The notes: generated from the letters alone by a model not told the origin. Shown: positions 8,484 through 17,164, numbered from the stretch's first letter. The stretch: 64,000 bases of DNA from Streptomyces aurantiogriseus (GCF_014649375.1 NZ_BMSX01000033.1:1-64000), one strand, 5' to 3'. Translations and numbers: made by a program.

Positions 8484-9497
8484 TCAGTTGCTGTCGGGCG
8501 TCATCGAGACCACGACCTTGCCGGCCTTGGTGCGACCTTGCTCGACGTACGCCATCGCCTCGAGCGTCTGATCGAACGGGAAGGTGCTGTCGATGACCGG
8601 GCGGAGCTTCCCGCTGTCGTAGAGGGCGCCGAGCTCGCGCAACTGGGAGCCATTGGCCTGCATGAAGAAGAACTGGTAGCGAACGCCCAGGGCCTTCGCC
8701 TGCTTGCGGATCTTGCGACTGAGCACGTTCATGACCAGCCCCAGGAAGGAGGGAGCGCCGAGCTGCCTGGCGAACCCGGCGTCCGGCGGGCCCACGACGC
8801 TGACAGCCAGGCCGCCGGGCTTCAGCACGGTCAGCGACTTCTCCAGGTTCGCCCCGCCCACGGCGTCCAGCACCAGGTCGTAGCCGGACAGCACCTTGGA
8901 GAAGTCCTCCTTGGTGTAGTCGACGACGACGTCGGCACCGAGGCTTCGGACCAGCTTCTCGGAATCAGTGCTCGCGGTCGTCGCCACCGTGGCACCGAGG
9001 TGTTTGGCGAGCTGGATGACCGTCGATCCGAGACCGCCGGCACCGGCGTGGACGAGCACCTTCTGACCCGGCTTCACATGGGCCTGGTCTACGAGGATCT
9101 GCCAGGCGGCCAGGGCCACCAGCGGCACCGCGGCCGCCTCCTGCAGGGTGAGCGAGGCCGGCTTGGGCGCGACGTCGTCCATGTCGATCGCGATGTACTC
9201 CGCGAAGCCTCCGATCCGCAGGTCGCGCGGACGGGCGTAGACCTCGTCGCCGACTTCGAGGCCGCGCACGGCGGAACCGACCCGCGTCACGACGCCGGCC
9301 ACGTCATGACCGAGCACGAACGGAGGCTTGTACTTCAACAGCTGCTTGAACTCCCCGTTACGGACCATCTTGTCCAGCGGGTTGATGCTCGCGGCGCTCA
9401 CCCTGACCAGAACATCGCGGTCACCGACGCTGGGCTCGGGTACCTCGGCGGCGCGCACGCCGTCCTTGCCGTACTTCTCGACGACGAATGCCTTCAT
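8484..9497 (-). CDS. MDR-family NADP-dependent quinone reductase/zinc-free alcohol dehydrogenase
   Basis: A complete 337-residue medium-chain reductase. The N-terminal GroES-like domain shows INPLDKMVRNGEF and LGHDVAGVVTRVG; the nucleotide-binding motif is AGAGGLGSTVIQLAKHLGATV; the C-terminal part has YDLVLDAVGG and LKPGG. No structural zinc Cys cluster is seen, so it fits the quinone-oxidoreductase type. It is a paralogue of the partial gene at the left edge. It is divergent from an HxlR regulator at 9603, and a 20-base palindrome lies between them, suggesting control by that regulator. Confidence 0.92.
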   Translation of the reverse strand: MKAFVVEKYGKDGVRAAEVPEPSVGDRDVLVRVSAASINPLDKMVRNGEFKQLLKYKPPFVLGHDVAGVVTRVGSAVRGLEVGDEVYARPRDLRIGGFAEYIAIDMDDVAPKPASLTLQEAAAVPLVALAAWQILVDQAHVKPGQKVLVHAGAGGLGSTVIQLAKHLGATVATTASTDSEKLVRSLGADVVVDYTKEDFSKVLSGYDLVLDAVGGANLEKSLTVLKPGGLAVSVVGPPDAGFARQLGAPSFLGLVMNVLSRKIRKQAKALGVRYQFFFMQANGSQLRELGALYDSGKLRPVIDSTFPFDQTLEAMAYVEQGRTKAGKVVVSMTPDSN

Positions 9498-9560
9498 GCC
9501 GGCCGCCTTTCCACGTGATCTTCTCGGTCAGCCTGCGTGCTGGTCATGACGCTACTTGCT

Positions 9561-9580
9561 GAGTATAGAAAAGTAAACTC
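9561..9580. promoter_or_regulatory. candidate HxlR operator
   Basis: The 20-base near-palindrome GAGTATAGAAAAGTAAACTC (arms GAGTATA and TAAACTC, one mismatch, 6-base centre) lies in the 105-base region between the divergent quinone reductase and HxlR genes. It is the only AT-rich part of the intergenic region and is centred 32 bases before the HxlR start. Confidence 0.6.
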
Positions 9581-9602
9581 ATGTCGGGTTAGAATCACCC
9601 CC

Positions 9603-10112
9603 ATGGATGCGAGGACCGAAGCTCTTCAGGACGCCGGCATGGACACCCGACTCGACCGGGACGCGTCGAACTGCTCGATCGCCCGGACCCTCGAGGTCGT
9701 GGGTGAGAAGTGGACGATCCTGATCCTGCGCGAGGTCTGGTACGGCTCGTCCCGCTTCGGCGACTTCGAACGTGTCCTCGGCTGTCCTCGCAACCTCCTC
9801 GCGGCGCGACTCCGGATGCTCGTGGAGGAAGGGATCCTGGCCACCGAGACCTACAAGGAGCCGGGCTCGCGGAGTCGGCCGAAGTATGTGATCACGCCCA
9901 AGGGCATGGACCTGGTTCCGGCCGTGATGGGGCTCCTGCAATGGGGTGACCGATACCGCGCCGACCCGGAGGGTCCGGCCATGCTGACGCGACACCGCGG
10001 ATGCGGTGCGCCCGTCGATGCCCAGATCCGCTGCGAACGAGGTCATGCCGTGCATGCGGAGGACATCGAGAGTGTCCCCGGCCCCGCTTTCCGTATGAAG
10101 GCCGCTGAGTGA
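9603..10112 (+). CDS. HxlR-family transcriptional regulator
   Basis: A 169-residue winged-helix regulator. The family core is visible: NCSIARTLEVVGEKWTILIL with the conserved Cys, FGDFERVLGCPRNLLAARL, the wing YVITPKGMDLVPAV and WGDRY. The C-terminal extension contains RHRGCGAPVDAQIRC and GHAVH, a possible small metal-binding tail. HxlR proteins often sense aldehydes or oxidants and control a neighbouring reductase, which fits the divergent MDR gene. The ATG at 9603 is chosen; another at 9639 is possible. No clear ribosome-binding site precedes either. Confidence 0.9.
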   Translation: MDARTEALQDAGMDTRLDRDASNCSIARTLEVVGEKWTILILREVWYGSSRFGDFERVLGCPRNLLAARLRMLVEEGILATETYKEPGSRSRPKYVITPKGMDLVPAVMGLLQWGDRYRADPEGPAMLTRHRGCGAPVDAQIRCERGHAVHAEDIESVPGPAFRMKAAE

Positions 10113-10146
10113 GCTGAGCGCGGTGGCGGCAGGAGTCCGGGTGGGC

Positions 10147-10767
10147 TCAGTCCGCCGGGGTGCGCTCACTCCGTCTGGCTCGGGCCTGGTGGAGGCGGAC
10201 TTTGGTGCGGTTGCCGCAGCGGGACATCGAGCACCAGCGGCGGTTGCGGGCGGGGGAGCGGTCCAGGAAGCGCAGGGCGCACGTGTCCGCGCCGCACACG
10301 CGTACGTGCCGTATCTCGGTCGACAGGAGCAGGTCTACGGCGTCCTGCGCGATCAGTGCCAGCGCGGTCGCGGGATCAGGTGCCATGGTCGTGGTGCCGG
10401 CGGGCTCCAAGTGGCCGCCTTTGATGGTGATTTGCGGCGCCGGCCGGGGCGCCTGTGCTGCCGATTCGTTGAGCAGCACGACGTCGCTGGAGGAGGGCAG
10501 TCGGCCGTCGGAGACCGCGAGTACGGCCCGGTCGACCGCCTCGCGCAGCCGTCGGCCCGATGCCAGGACGGCGGCATCCACGGGATCGGGGATGCCCGGT
10601 GTGAGCAGTCCGGCCCGCTGAAGCCAGAGGGTGAGATCGCCCGGGTTCCGGAGCGTCTCCCCCGGCGTGGGTCGCCACCGGTGGCGGAGGGTGTTGGTGA
10701 AGTCCAGACAGACCCGCCCGCCGTCCCAGATCCATGTGTTGTCCGTTGCCACGCCTTCATTCTGCAC
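10147..10767 (-). CDS. CGNR zinc-finger / ABATE-domain putative stress-responsive regulator
   Basis: A 206-residue protein with an N-terminal ABATE-like region (GGRVCLDFTNTLRHRW) and a C-terminal CGNR zinc finger (VRVCGADTCALRFLDRSPARNRRWCSMSRCGNRTK), with four Cys in the expected spacing. Family members are thought to be DNA-binding transcription regulators. The start used is a GTG at 10767 without an evident ribosome-binding site, so it may be leaderless. It is divergent from the dehalogenase-like hydrolase at 10818 with a near-perfect palindrome between, so it likely regulates that gene and itself. It converges with the HxlR gene, 34 bases apart. Confidence 0.85.
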   Translation of the reverse strand: MQNEGVATDNTWIWDGGRVCLDFTNTLRHRWRPTPGETLRNPGDLTLWLQRAGLLTPGIPDPVDAAVLASGRRLREAVDRAVLAVSDGRLPSSSDVVLLNESAAQAPRPAPQITIKGGHLEPAGTTTMAPDPATALALIAQDAVDLLLSTEIRHVRVCGADTCALRFLDRSPARNRRWCSMSRCGNRTKVRLHQARARRSERTPAD

Positions 10768-10775
10768 GTTAGGTT

Positions 10776-10794
10776 TAACCCCCTAAGAGGGTTA
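10776..10794. promoter_or_regulatory. candidate CGNR-regulator operator
   Basis: TAACCCCCTAAGAGGGTTA is a 19-base palindrome with 8 of 9 base pairs matched around a central A. It occupies the 50-base gap between the divergent CGNR regulator and the haloacetate-dehalogenase-like gene and would cover the promoters of both. Confidence 0.65.
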
Positions 10795-10817
10795 GTTCGT
10801 GCCGGGGAGGCGCATCC

Positions 10818-11690
10818 ATGGGACAGCCCACTGTGACCACAGGCGTGACGCAGGTGGACGGGGTCCGCCTGCACTACCTCCGAGCGGGATCCGGTCCTCT
10901 GCTCGTCCTGCTCCACGGCTGGCCGCAGACCTCCGACTGCTGGCAGCCGGTGCTGGCGGATCTTGCCGCCGACCACACCGTGGTGGCACCCGACCTGCGT
11001 GGCTACGGCCTGAGCGACAAGCCCTCGACCGGATACGACAAGCGGCGGATGGCCGCCGACATGGCGGGCCTCGTCGAAGCACTCGGCTTCGAGACGACCG
11101 CCGTCGTGGGTCACGACCGGGGCGCCCGCGTGGGGCACCGCTGGGCGCTGGACCGCCCCGAGCAGGTGGAGCGGCTGGCTGTGCTCGACATCGTGCCGAC
11201 CCGGGAGATGTTCCGCCGGCTGGACGCCTCGCTCGCCTCCGGGTACTGGCACTGGCTGTTCCAGATGCAGCCCGACCTTCCAGAGAGGCTCGTGGGGCAC
11301 GACATACGCGGGTATCTCGAGTACTTCTTCGAGCGGTGGACCTATAACCGGCACGGACTGACACCCGAAGCGGTCGACGGATATGTCCGAGCCTTCTCCC
11401 GCCCGGGTGCCATGCGCGCGAGTTTCGACGACTACCGCGCCATGGAGCAGGACGTCGCCCTCGACGACATCGACGCCGCCGAGGGCCGCCGCCTCACCAT
11501 GCCGGTACTGGCGCTCTGGGGTTCCGCAGGGCTGCCCTCCCGCCTGCCGACGCTGGAGATCTGGCGCGCCTACGCGGACGACGTCACCGGAGCGGAAATC
11601 CCGGAGTGCGGCCACTTCATCCCGGAAGAGCAACCGGAGGCGCTGCTGGGCCATTTGCGGTCGTTCCTGGCCGACGGGGCGAGTCGGTGA
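10818..11690 (+). CDS. haloacetate (fluoroacetate) dehalogenase-like alpha/beta hydrolase
   Basis: A 290-residue alpha/beta hydrolase with an Asp nucleophile. The motif VVGHDRGARVGHRW places Asp100, Arg101 and Arg104; Asp124 (LDIVPT), His145-Trp146 (YWHWLF), Tyr206 (DDYRAM) and His266 (GHF) complete the pattern. In fluoroacetate dehalogenases the equivalent residues are the nucleophile, two carboxylate-binding Arg, acidic triad member, halide-binding His/Trp/Tyr and the catalytic His. This family hydrolyses haloacetates to glycolate; epoxide hydrolases share the fold but not the Arg-x-x-Arg/His-Trp set. The ATG at 10818 follows GGGAGG. It is divergently regulated with the CGNR gene. Confidence 0.82.
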   Translation: MGQPTVTTGVTQVDGVRLHYLRAGSGPLLVLLHGWPQTSDCWQPVLADLAADHTVVAPDLRGYGLSDKPSTGYDKRRMAADMAGLVEALGFETTAVVGHDRGARVGHRWALDRPEQVERLAVLDIVPTREMFRRLDASLASGYWHWLFQMQPDLPERLVGHDIRGYLEYFFERWTYNRHGLTPEAVDGYVRAFSRPGAMRASFDDYRAMEQDVALDDIDAAEGRRLTMPVLALWGSAGLPSRLPTLEIWRAYADDVTGAEIPECGHFIPEEQPEALLGHLRSFLADGASR

Positions 11691-11782
11691 CCCTGCCACC
11701 GTGACGAGAGCGGCGCCCCTGCGGGTCCACAGTCTCACTGGCCGGCCGGGGCAAGTCGTCCGAGCGGCCTCCCGAACCGAGG

Positions 11783-11812
11783 GGCGGCCCCGTTGCTTCC
11801 GGTTGGGCCGCC
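11783..11812. terminator. hairpin between convergent genes
   Basis: GGCGGCCC (11783-11790) and its complement GGGCCGCC (11805-11812) form a perfect 8-base stem with a 14-base loop in the 229-base gap between the convergent hydrolase (ends 11690) and acyl-CoA synthetase (ends 11920). It could terminate either transcript. Confidence 0.5.
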
Positions 11813-11919
11813 ACTCAGTCAGATCCTGGCCGAGACCGGGACACCCGCCGAAGCGTCCCCCGCGGCCGCGCTGTCGGATATGCGCTGCCTGGGCATCCAG
11901 GCTCGGCGCGCGGTGAATC

Positions 11920-13386
11920 TCAGGAAGCCGCGACGTGGGCAGCACGCAAGGAGGCTTTGTCGATCTTCCCGACCGCGTTCTTCGCTATGGCCTCTACCAC
12001 GAAGAACTCGGTCGGACGCTTGAAGCCGGTGAGGCTGCGCGCACAGAGCTCCCGCAGCGCCGTCAGATCGACGGTCACGCCTGGTCGCGGCTGTATGTAG
12101 GCCACGACCACCTCTCCCCACTTCTCGTCGGGTACGCCGATCACGGCGGCTTCGAGCACCGACGGGTCGCCTGTGAGGACGTCCTCGATTTCCTTGGGGT
12201 AGATGTTCTCCCCACCACGGATGATCATGTCCTTCGAGCGCCCGACCAGGGTCAGATAGCCCTCGGCGTCGAGGTGACCCACATCGCCCGTGTGCAACCA
12301 GCCATCGACGATGACTCTGGCCGTTTCCTCAGGGCGGCCGAGATAGCCACGCATGACGTTGGGGCCCTTCACGAGGACCTCACCGTCCGTGCCCGGCCCC
12401 ACCTCGGTACCTTCGGCGTCGACGATCCGAATCTCCTGGCCGGGGAAGGGAAGTCCCACGGTGCCGGCACGTCGCAGGCCCGCGACGGGATTGATGGTGG
12501 ACCCGCAGGTTCCTTCGGACAGGCCGTACCCCTCGACAAGAGGGAACCCGTACCGGGCTTCGAACCGGTTCAGCAGCTCGGCGGAGGCAGGTGCGGCGCC
12601 ACAGACTCCGAACCTCAGCGACGATGTGTCGGGCCGCACGTCGTCCGGGAGCGCAGCGAGCATGCCGTAGATCGTCGGCACGGCGCTGAAGAAGGTGGGG
12701 CGCTCCTGCTCGACGAGGTCGAAGAAGCTGCGTGGGTCGAACCGGCGGCCCGCGATGACGACGCTCGCGCCCGCGAGAAGAGGCGTGAGAATGCTGACCA
12801 CGATGCCGTTGACGTGGAAGAGCGGCAGGATCAGCAGGCACCGGTCGGCGGGCCCGATGTCCAGGGACAAGCGGCCCATCTCCGTCATGGCGTCGATGTT
12901 GGCGTGGTCCAGCATCACGCCCTTGGGCACCCCGGTGGTGCCGCTGGTGTAGATGAGAAGAGCCAGCGCGGACGAGTCCACATGCGGTGCGTGATCCGAC
13001 CTCACCCCTTCCTTGTACAGTGCGCCGACGGCGAGTACGGCAGTACCGTCCGTGACGGGCGCCGCGCGGTCTTCGACCACCAGCAGACGCGCACCGGAGT
13101 CCTTGACCTGTCGGTCCACCTCGACGTCGGTCATGCTCGGGTTGACCGGCGTGATGGTGGCGCCGATCCGCCAGGCGGCGAACAACAGCAGCACGAACTC
13201 GATGCGGTTCGTCAGCTTGAGGGCCACGACATCGCCGGGACCGATGCCGAGGTCCTGGAGCTGACGCGCTGCCGCACGGACGCGGTCCAGCAACTGAGTG
13301 TTGGTGAGTGACTGGCGCCCGTCCGAGACCGCTGCCCCATCGGGGTCGAGAGCGGCGCGACGGTCGGGCAGTGAAGCGAAGTTCAT
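11920..13386 (-). CDS. AMP-forming acyl-CoA synthetase/ligase
   Basis: A 488-residue adenylate-forming ligase. The P-loop-like motif is LLIYTSGTTGVPKGVML; further motifs are VEGYGLSEGT, GWLHTGDVGHLDAEGYL, GRSKDMIIRGGENIYPKEIE and the C-terminal catalytic Lys in AKNAVGKIDK. It converts a carboxylic acid to its CoA thioester with ATP. The start at 13386 (MNFASLPDRRAAL) matches the family N terminus, and the longer upstream frame does not. It is the third gene of a minus-strand unit after an enoyl-CoA hydratase and a hydrolase, consistent with activation and breakdown of an acid side chain. Confidence 0.92.
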   Translation of the reverse strand: MNFASLPDRRAALDPDGAAVSDGRQSLTNTQLLDRVRAAARQLQDLGIGPGDVVALKLTNRIEFVLLLFAAWRIGATITPVNPSMTDVEVDRQVKDSGARLLVVEDRAAPVTDGTAVLAVGALYKEGVRSDHAPHVDSSALALLIYTSGTTGVPKGVMLDHANIDAMTEMGRLSLDIGPADRCLLILPLFHVNGIVVSILTPLLAGASVVIAGRRFDPRSFFDLVEQERPTFFSAVPTIYGMLAALPDDVRPDTSSLRFGVCGAAPASAELLNRFEARYGFPLVEGYGLSEGTCGSTINPVAGLRRAGTVGLPFPGQEIRIVDAEGTEVGPGTDGEVLVKGPNVMRGYLGRPEETARVIVDGWLHTGDVGHLDAEGYLTLVGRSKDMIIRGGENIYPKEIEDVLTGDPSVLEAAVIGVPDEKWGEVVVAYIQPRPGVTVDLTALRELCARSLTGFKRPTEFFVVEAIAKNAVGKIDKASLRAAHVAAS

Positions 13387-13421
13387 GGCGGGCGTACCTG
13401 TCTCGGTGTTATGCGATCCGG

Positions 13422-14342
13422 TCAAGGAGTCGATGCCGGCGCGGGGTGCAACTGCCGGGTGAGGAACTCGATCTGGTCGCGGACCAGGGCCTCGAAGGTC
13501 TCGCCGGTGTAGAAGTCGAAGTGGCCGGCGTCGTACCTCTTGATCTCTCCCCGGGGTGCGGTGCGCGCGTACCGGAGGGTCTGGGCGGGAGGCGTGACGG
13601 AGTCGGTGTTGCTGACGCAGAAGAGGATCGGCATGGCGACCTTCTTCGCCGCACGCCCAGGCCGGTAGGTGGCGATGGTCGGAATGACCCGTGCCGCCAC
13701 CTCGTTGCGGAACGTCGTCCCCGGCGGTTGCAGCGCCTGATATCCGGGCAGGGCGTCCGGAGCGTTCATGAGGGCCGGCGAACCGGGGGCGGAGGCGATG
13801 GGAACCATCGCGGGTGCCTTGCCGCGCACTCTGGCCGCCATGTCCCGAGCGAGCACGGGGGTCATCCTGAGCGAGGCGACCGGGCCGAGCGCGAGCGCGG
13901 AGGCGAGACCATCGGTGAACGGGCACTGGGACACGGCCGCGCGCAGTTCGGGATGCCGAGAGGCGACGGTGATGGCGTGGCCTCCGCCGAAGGAGCTGCC
14001 CCACACCGCGATGCGGGAGCGGTCGATGTCAGGGCGGGCCTTGACGTAGGCGATGGCGGCGTCCCAGTCGGCGAGTTGACGCTTGATCGACAGGAGCTGG
14101 CGCGGGTGGCCGCCGCTGTCGCCGAAGTGCCGGTAGGTGAAGGCCACGGCGGCGATGCCGGCCTGAGCGAAACGCTCTGCGAAGGCGTCCAGGCGCATCT
14201 CGCGGGTGGCGCCGAGGCCGTGCCCGAGGATGACGACGGGCGGGGAGGTGACGCCGGTCGGGAGGTAGAGCCATCCGGCACAGGTGCTGTCGCCGGAGGG
14301 GAAGGTGATGTCGTGGCGGGTGAAGGAGTGCGCAGTGGTCAT
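13422..14342 (-). CDS. alpha/beta hydrolase, dienelactone-hydrolase/acetyl-xylan-esterase-like
   Basis: A 306-residue alpha/beta hydrolase. Oxyanion region ILGHGLGATREMRLDAFAERF, nucleophile elbow VWGSSFGGGHA (Ser), a conserved late Asp in VSNTDSVTPP and the His in YDAGHFDFYTG give a full triad. Secreted or membrane features are absent. The gene starts 7 bases after the stop of the enoyl-CoA hydratase and is followed by the acyl-CoA synthetase, so the three form an operon. Thioester or ester cleavage in the same pathway is likely; the substrate is unknown. Confidence 0.88.
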   Translation of the reverse strand: MTTAHSFTRHDITFPSGDSTCAGWLYLPTGVTSPPVVILGHGLGATREMRLDAFAERFAQAGIAAVAFTYRHFGDSGGHPRQLLSIKRQLADWDAAIAYVKARPDIDRSRIAVWGSSFGGGHAITVASRHPELRAAVSQCPFTDGLASALALGPVASLRMTPVLARDMAARVRGKAPAMVPIASAPGSPALMNAPDALPGYQALQPPGTTFRNEVAARVIPTIATYRPGRAAKKVAMPILFCVSNTDSVTPPAQTLRYARTAPRGEIKRYDAGHFDFYTGETFEALVRDQIEFLTRQLHPAPASTP

Positions 14343-14349
14343 CGTCGGC

Positions 14350-15324
14350 TCACCGCCGCGTCGTCTTCGTCGAGCGGTGCCCGGGCACGCTGCCCGAGGC
14401 GAGCGCCTGGGCGTAGGTGTCCGGGTTGTAGAGCGGGAGCTCGCCGGTGGCGTCCGTCGTCTCCAGGTAGTCGAGCATCAGTTCCTGGCCGTCCTTCGAC
14501 ATGACTCTGGTGAAGAACTCGGCGCGTTCGACGTGGAGTCCGTCCTCCAGGGGCATCGAGCCGCCGAAGTACACCGACCTCTTGGCGGCCGCGACCGACC
14601 CCTTCGACCGCTGGGCGAAGTGCTCCGCGAGTTCGACCGCCTGCGCGACGACCTTGTCCTGGGGTACGACCTTGTCGACCGCCCCATTGGCGAGCGCCTC
14701 CGCAGGCGTGAACGGCTTGCCTTCGAGGATCGCGGCCAGGGACCGGTGGGTGCCGATCAGGCGGGTCAGCCGCTGGGTGCCGCCTCCGCCCGGGATGATG
14801 CCGAGGAGGATTTCGGGCTGGCCGATGAAGAAGTCCCCGTCGGCCATGACCCGAAGATCGCAGGCCCAGGCGAACTCGGCGCCGAGGCCGAGAGCCGAAC
14901 CGTTGAGGGCGGCGACGAAGAGGACACCGCTGGCGTTCATCCGGAGGAAGGTCGTGTGCAGACGCTCCAGCTGGAGGGCCCCGCGCATCGGGGTCCTGCG
15001 CATCACGGGCCCGAGGAGACGGGACCGGTCCACGTGCTTGGCCATGCGTACTACGGCGGCGGCACCGCGTCGGCCGACCGTCGGGCTCGCGGCGCCCTCT
15101 TCCTGCAGCCACCGGACCGCGGCATGGCTGACGAACCGCTCGGGATGTGCCCCGGTGAAGACGACGGCACGGATGCTCGGATCGCGGTCGACCCGGTTCA
15201 CCAGCTTGTCCAGCTGATGGGCGATATCGAGGCCGAACAACTGGTGCGGGCCGCCGTCGACCCGGACGACAAGGACGGCTCCGCGGTCCTCGATCTCCAG
15301 ATGACCCTTGTCTTTGTATGGCAT
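14350..15324 (-). CDS. enoyl-CoA hydratase/isomerase family protein
   Basis: A 324-residue crotonase-fold protein, somewhat longer than average. Features are VRVDGGPHQLFGLDIAHQLDKL, the oxyanion region FVAALNGSALGLGAEFAWACDLRVMAD and IGQPEILLGIIPGGGGTQRLTRLIG. In the second block the catalytic Glu (GQPEILLG) is present; the first catalytic position lies in GLGAEF. It is the first gene of the minus-strand unit 15324-11920 and is divergent from the TetR gene at 15536. Confidence 0.9.
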   Translation of the reverse strand: MPYKDKGHLEIEDRGAVLVVRVDGGPHQLFGLDIAHQLDKLVNRVDRDPSIRAVVFTGAHPERFVSHAAVRWLQEEGAASPTVGRRGAAAVVRMAKHVDRSRLLGPVMRRTPMRGALQLERLHTTFLRMNASGVLFVAALNGSALGLGAEFAWACDLRVMADGDFFIGQPEILLGIIPGGGGTQRLTRLIGTHRSLAAILEGKPFTPAEALANGAVDKVVPQDKVVAQAVELAEHFAQRSKGSVAAAKRSVYFGGSMPLEDGLHVERAEFFTRVMSKDGQELMLDYLETTDATGELPLYNPDTYAQALASGSVPGHRSTKTTRR

Positions 15325-15489
15325 GGATTCTGCTCCCGTGCTGAGTTCATGGGGGAGTGCAAAGCGAGTGAGGGAGGGGCTACCGGCGCCAGGAATCTGG
15401 GACAGTGCGTGAAAGCCCGTCCGGGGAGGCGCGCCCGTGTCCGAAACGGCACGTCACTCGAGATGTGTACTATTGCCGTGACGAGTTAG

Positions 15490-15502
15490 ATAACCAAGTT
15501 AT
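15490..15502. promoter_or_regulatory. ATAAC-N3-GTTAT palindrome, candidate TetR operator (copy 1)
   Basis: ATAACCAAGTTAT is a perfect 5+5 inverted repeat with a 3-base centre, 33 bases before the TetR start at 15536 and on the far side from the divergent enoyl-CoA hydratase operon. The same ATAAC-N3-GTTAT pattern, followed by TT in both places, recurs at 17174-17186. Confidence 0.65.
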
Positions 15503-15535
15503 TTCAAGAGTGTCAATGGTGGAGGCGCGAGAGGC

Positions 15536-16219
15536 ATGGCAGGGCGGCCGAGGCTCGATGACGCACCGGAGCGGCTTGTGCGAGCCGCTGTCGGCCTGCT
15601 GGCCGAACAGGGGCCGTCGGCCATCAAGGCGCGTACGGTGGCATCCGCGAGCGGGCTGTCGACGATGGTCGTCTACGGCCACTTCGGTGGGATCCCCGAA
15701 CTGATGCGCGCCGTCGCCGACCACGGCTTCAGGGAGCTCGGCGCGGCGTTCGCCCAGGTGCCGGTGACGGATGATCCGATCGCGGATCTCTTCGCCATGG
15801 CTTTGACCTGCCGCCGAGTGGCCCGCGAGAACCCTCACCTGTACGACCTGATGTTCGGCCTGTCCACTCGTGCGACGTACCGGCCGCTGTCGGACGCGGA
15901 CCTTCGCTTGAGCGGACATTCGCCGGCCTTCCGGGATGCCCACGTCCATATCACCGCGGCATGTCAACGGCTCGTGGACTCGGGCAGGGCCGAGCGGCAG
16001 GAACCTGAAGTCATAGCCGCCCAGTTGTGGAGTCTGGTCCACGGGTACATCACCCTTGAGCTGGCCGAGCACTTCGGCGAGTTCGAGGACCCCGTGGTGC
16101 AGGTGATGCTGCCGATGGGCGTGAACTTCTCTGTCGGTCTGGGCGACGAGCGAGAACGGGCCGAAGCCTCGCACGAGGCGGGCGCGCGCCTTTACGACTC
16201 GATCGTTCAAGGTCGGTGA
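15536..16219 (+). CDS. TetR-family transcriptional regulator
   Basis: A 227-residue TetR protein. The N-terminal helix-turn-helix reads RLVRAAVGLLAEQGPSAIKARTVASASGLSTMVVYGHFGGIPEL. The C-terminal domain, with GYITLELAEHFGEFEDPV, resembles the TetR_C_33-like domain common in actinobacteria. The ATG at 15536 has GGAGG at 15521-15525. It is divergent from the acyl-CoA synthetase operon and lies near a palindrome that also occurs before the SDR at 17164, so it may control both units. Confidence 0.9.
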   Translation: MAGRPRLDDAPERLVRAAVGLLAEQGPSAIKARTVASASGLSTMVVYGHFGGIPELMRAVADHGFRELGAAFAQVPVTDDPIADLFAMALTCRRVARENPHLYDLMFGLSTRATYRPLSDADLRLSGHSPAFRDAHVHITAACQRLVDSGRAERQEPEVIAAQLWSLVHGYITLELAEHFGEFEDPVVQVMLPMGVNFSVGLGDERERAEASHEAGARLYDSIVQGR

Positions 16220-16240
16220 AAGTCGGTAGGGCAGGTCGCT

Positions 16241-16254
16241 GTCCCGCGCGGGAC
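16241..16254. terminator. short palindrome between convergent genes
   Basis: GTCCCGCGCGGGAC, a perfect 14-base palindrome inside a longer GGTAG/CTACC symmetry, lies in the 48-base gap between the convergent TetR (ends 16219) and SDR (ends 16268) genes. It may be a bidirectional terminator. Confidence 0.4.
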
Positions 16255-16267
16255 TACCCATGTGCGG

Positions 16268-17164
16268 CTAGGGCGACTTGGTCTCCGGGGCAGAGGTACT
16301 GGTGCCCGGCGTGAGCTGGTCATGCCTCCCCAGCGCCGCGACCTCCCGTTCGAGGGACGGAACGGCACGGGCCGCGAAGCGCCTCGCCCATGGCCAGGCC
16401 AGTGGCGAATTCAGCGCTGCCTTGGCCCAGTTGGCCACGACGACCGCGCGCGGGACGTACACGCGGCTGCGGCGGCGCACGAGCCCGTCGACGATCGCGG
16501 CAGCCGCCCGGTCGGCACTCGTGGTGACATTGCCCGGGTAGGGAAGCCGGTTGCGCAGGCCCTGGAACGAGGGGAGGTCCACCTCGGCGCCCCGGACGAG
16601 ATCCGTGTCGATCCAGGAGGGGTGCACCAGGCCGACCGTGACGCCGAGGTGCGCCACCTCCTGGCGATAGGTCAGGGCGAGCAGCTCGGCCGCGGCCTTG
16701 CTGGCGCCATAGGAGGCCATCGCCGCCAGCGGCATGAAGGACAGCGCGGACGCCACAACCAGCACGTGTCCCCGGCTGCGCTCCAGATGGGGCGTCACGT
16801 ACTTGAGGGTCCGGAAGACACCGTTCAGATTGATGTCCAGGACCCGCTCGAACGACGCCTCGTCCGTCTGTCGCACGGTCCCGTACGCCACGACGCCGGC
16901 ATTGGCGACGACGAGATCGATGCCGCCCATGACCCCCGCAGCCTCGTCGATCGCTGACCGCAGGACGGTGCCGTCGCGCACATCGGCCTCACGCCAGGAA
17001 GCGGCGGGGCCCAGATCGCGGGCGAGGTCACGGAGCCGATCGGGCTCCAGTCCGATCAAGGTCACCTGAGCGCCTCGGGCGATGGCCAGGCGGGCCACCT
17101 TCTCGCCGATGCCGCGCGCCGCTCCGGTGACAACCAGCTTTCTGCCCAGCAAGTCACGTTTCAT
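16268..17164 (-). CDS. short-chain dehydrogenase/reductase (SDR)
   Basis: A 298-residue SDR. Cofactor motif TGAARGIGEKVARLA, VVANAGVVAYG in the NNAG position, and the catalytic region VVASALSFMPLAAMASYGASKAAAELLAL with Ser, Tyr and Lys. A C-terminal extension of about 60 residues with basic and aromatic residues (WAKAALNSPLAWPWARRFAAR) could associate with membranes. The promoter region carries the ATAAC-N3-GTTAT palindrome 9 bases before the start codon, so transcription is probably blocked when the cognate regulator is bound. Confidence 0.9.
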   Translation of the reverse strand: MKRDLLGRKLVVTGAARGIGEKVARLAIARGAQVTLIGLEPDRLRDLARDLGPAASWREADVRDGTVLRSAIDEAAGVMGGIDLVVANAGVVAYGTVRQTDEASFERVLDINLNGVFRTLKYVTPHLERSRGHVLVVASALSFMPLAAMASYGASKAAAELLALTYRQEVAHLGVTVGLVHPSWIDTDLVRGAEVDLPSFQGLRNRLPYPGNVTTSADRAAAAIVDGLVRRRSRVYVPRAVVVANWAKAALNSPLAWPWARRFAARAVPSLEREVAALGRHDQLTPGTSTSAPETKSP

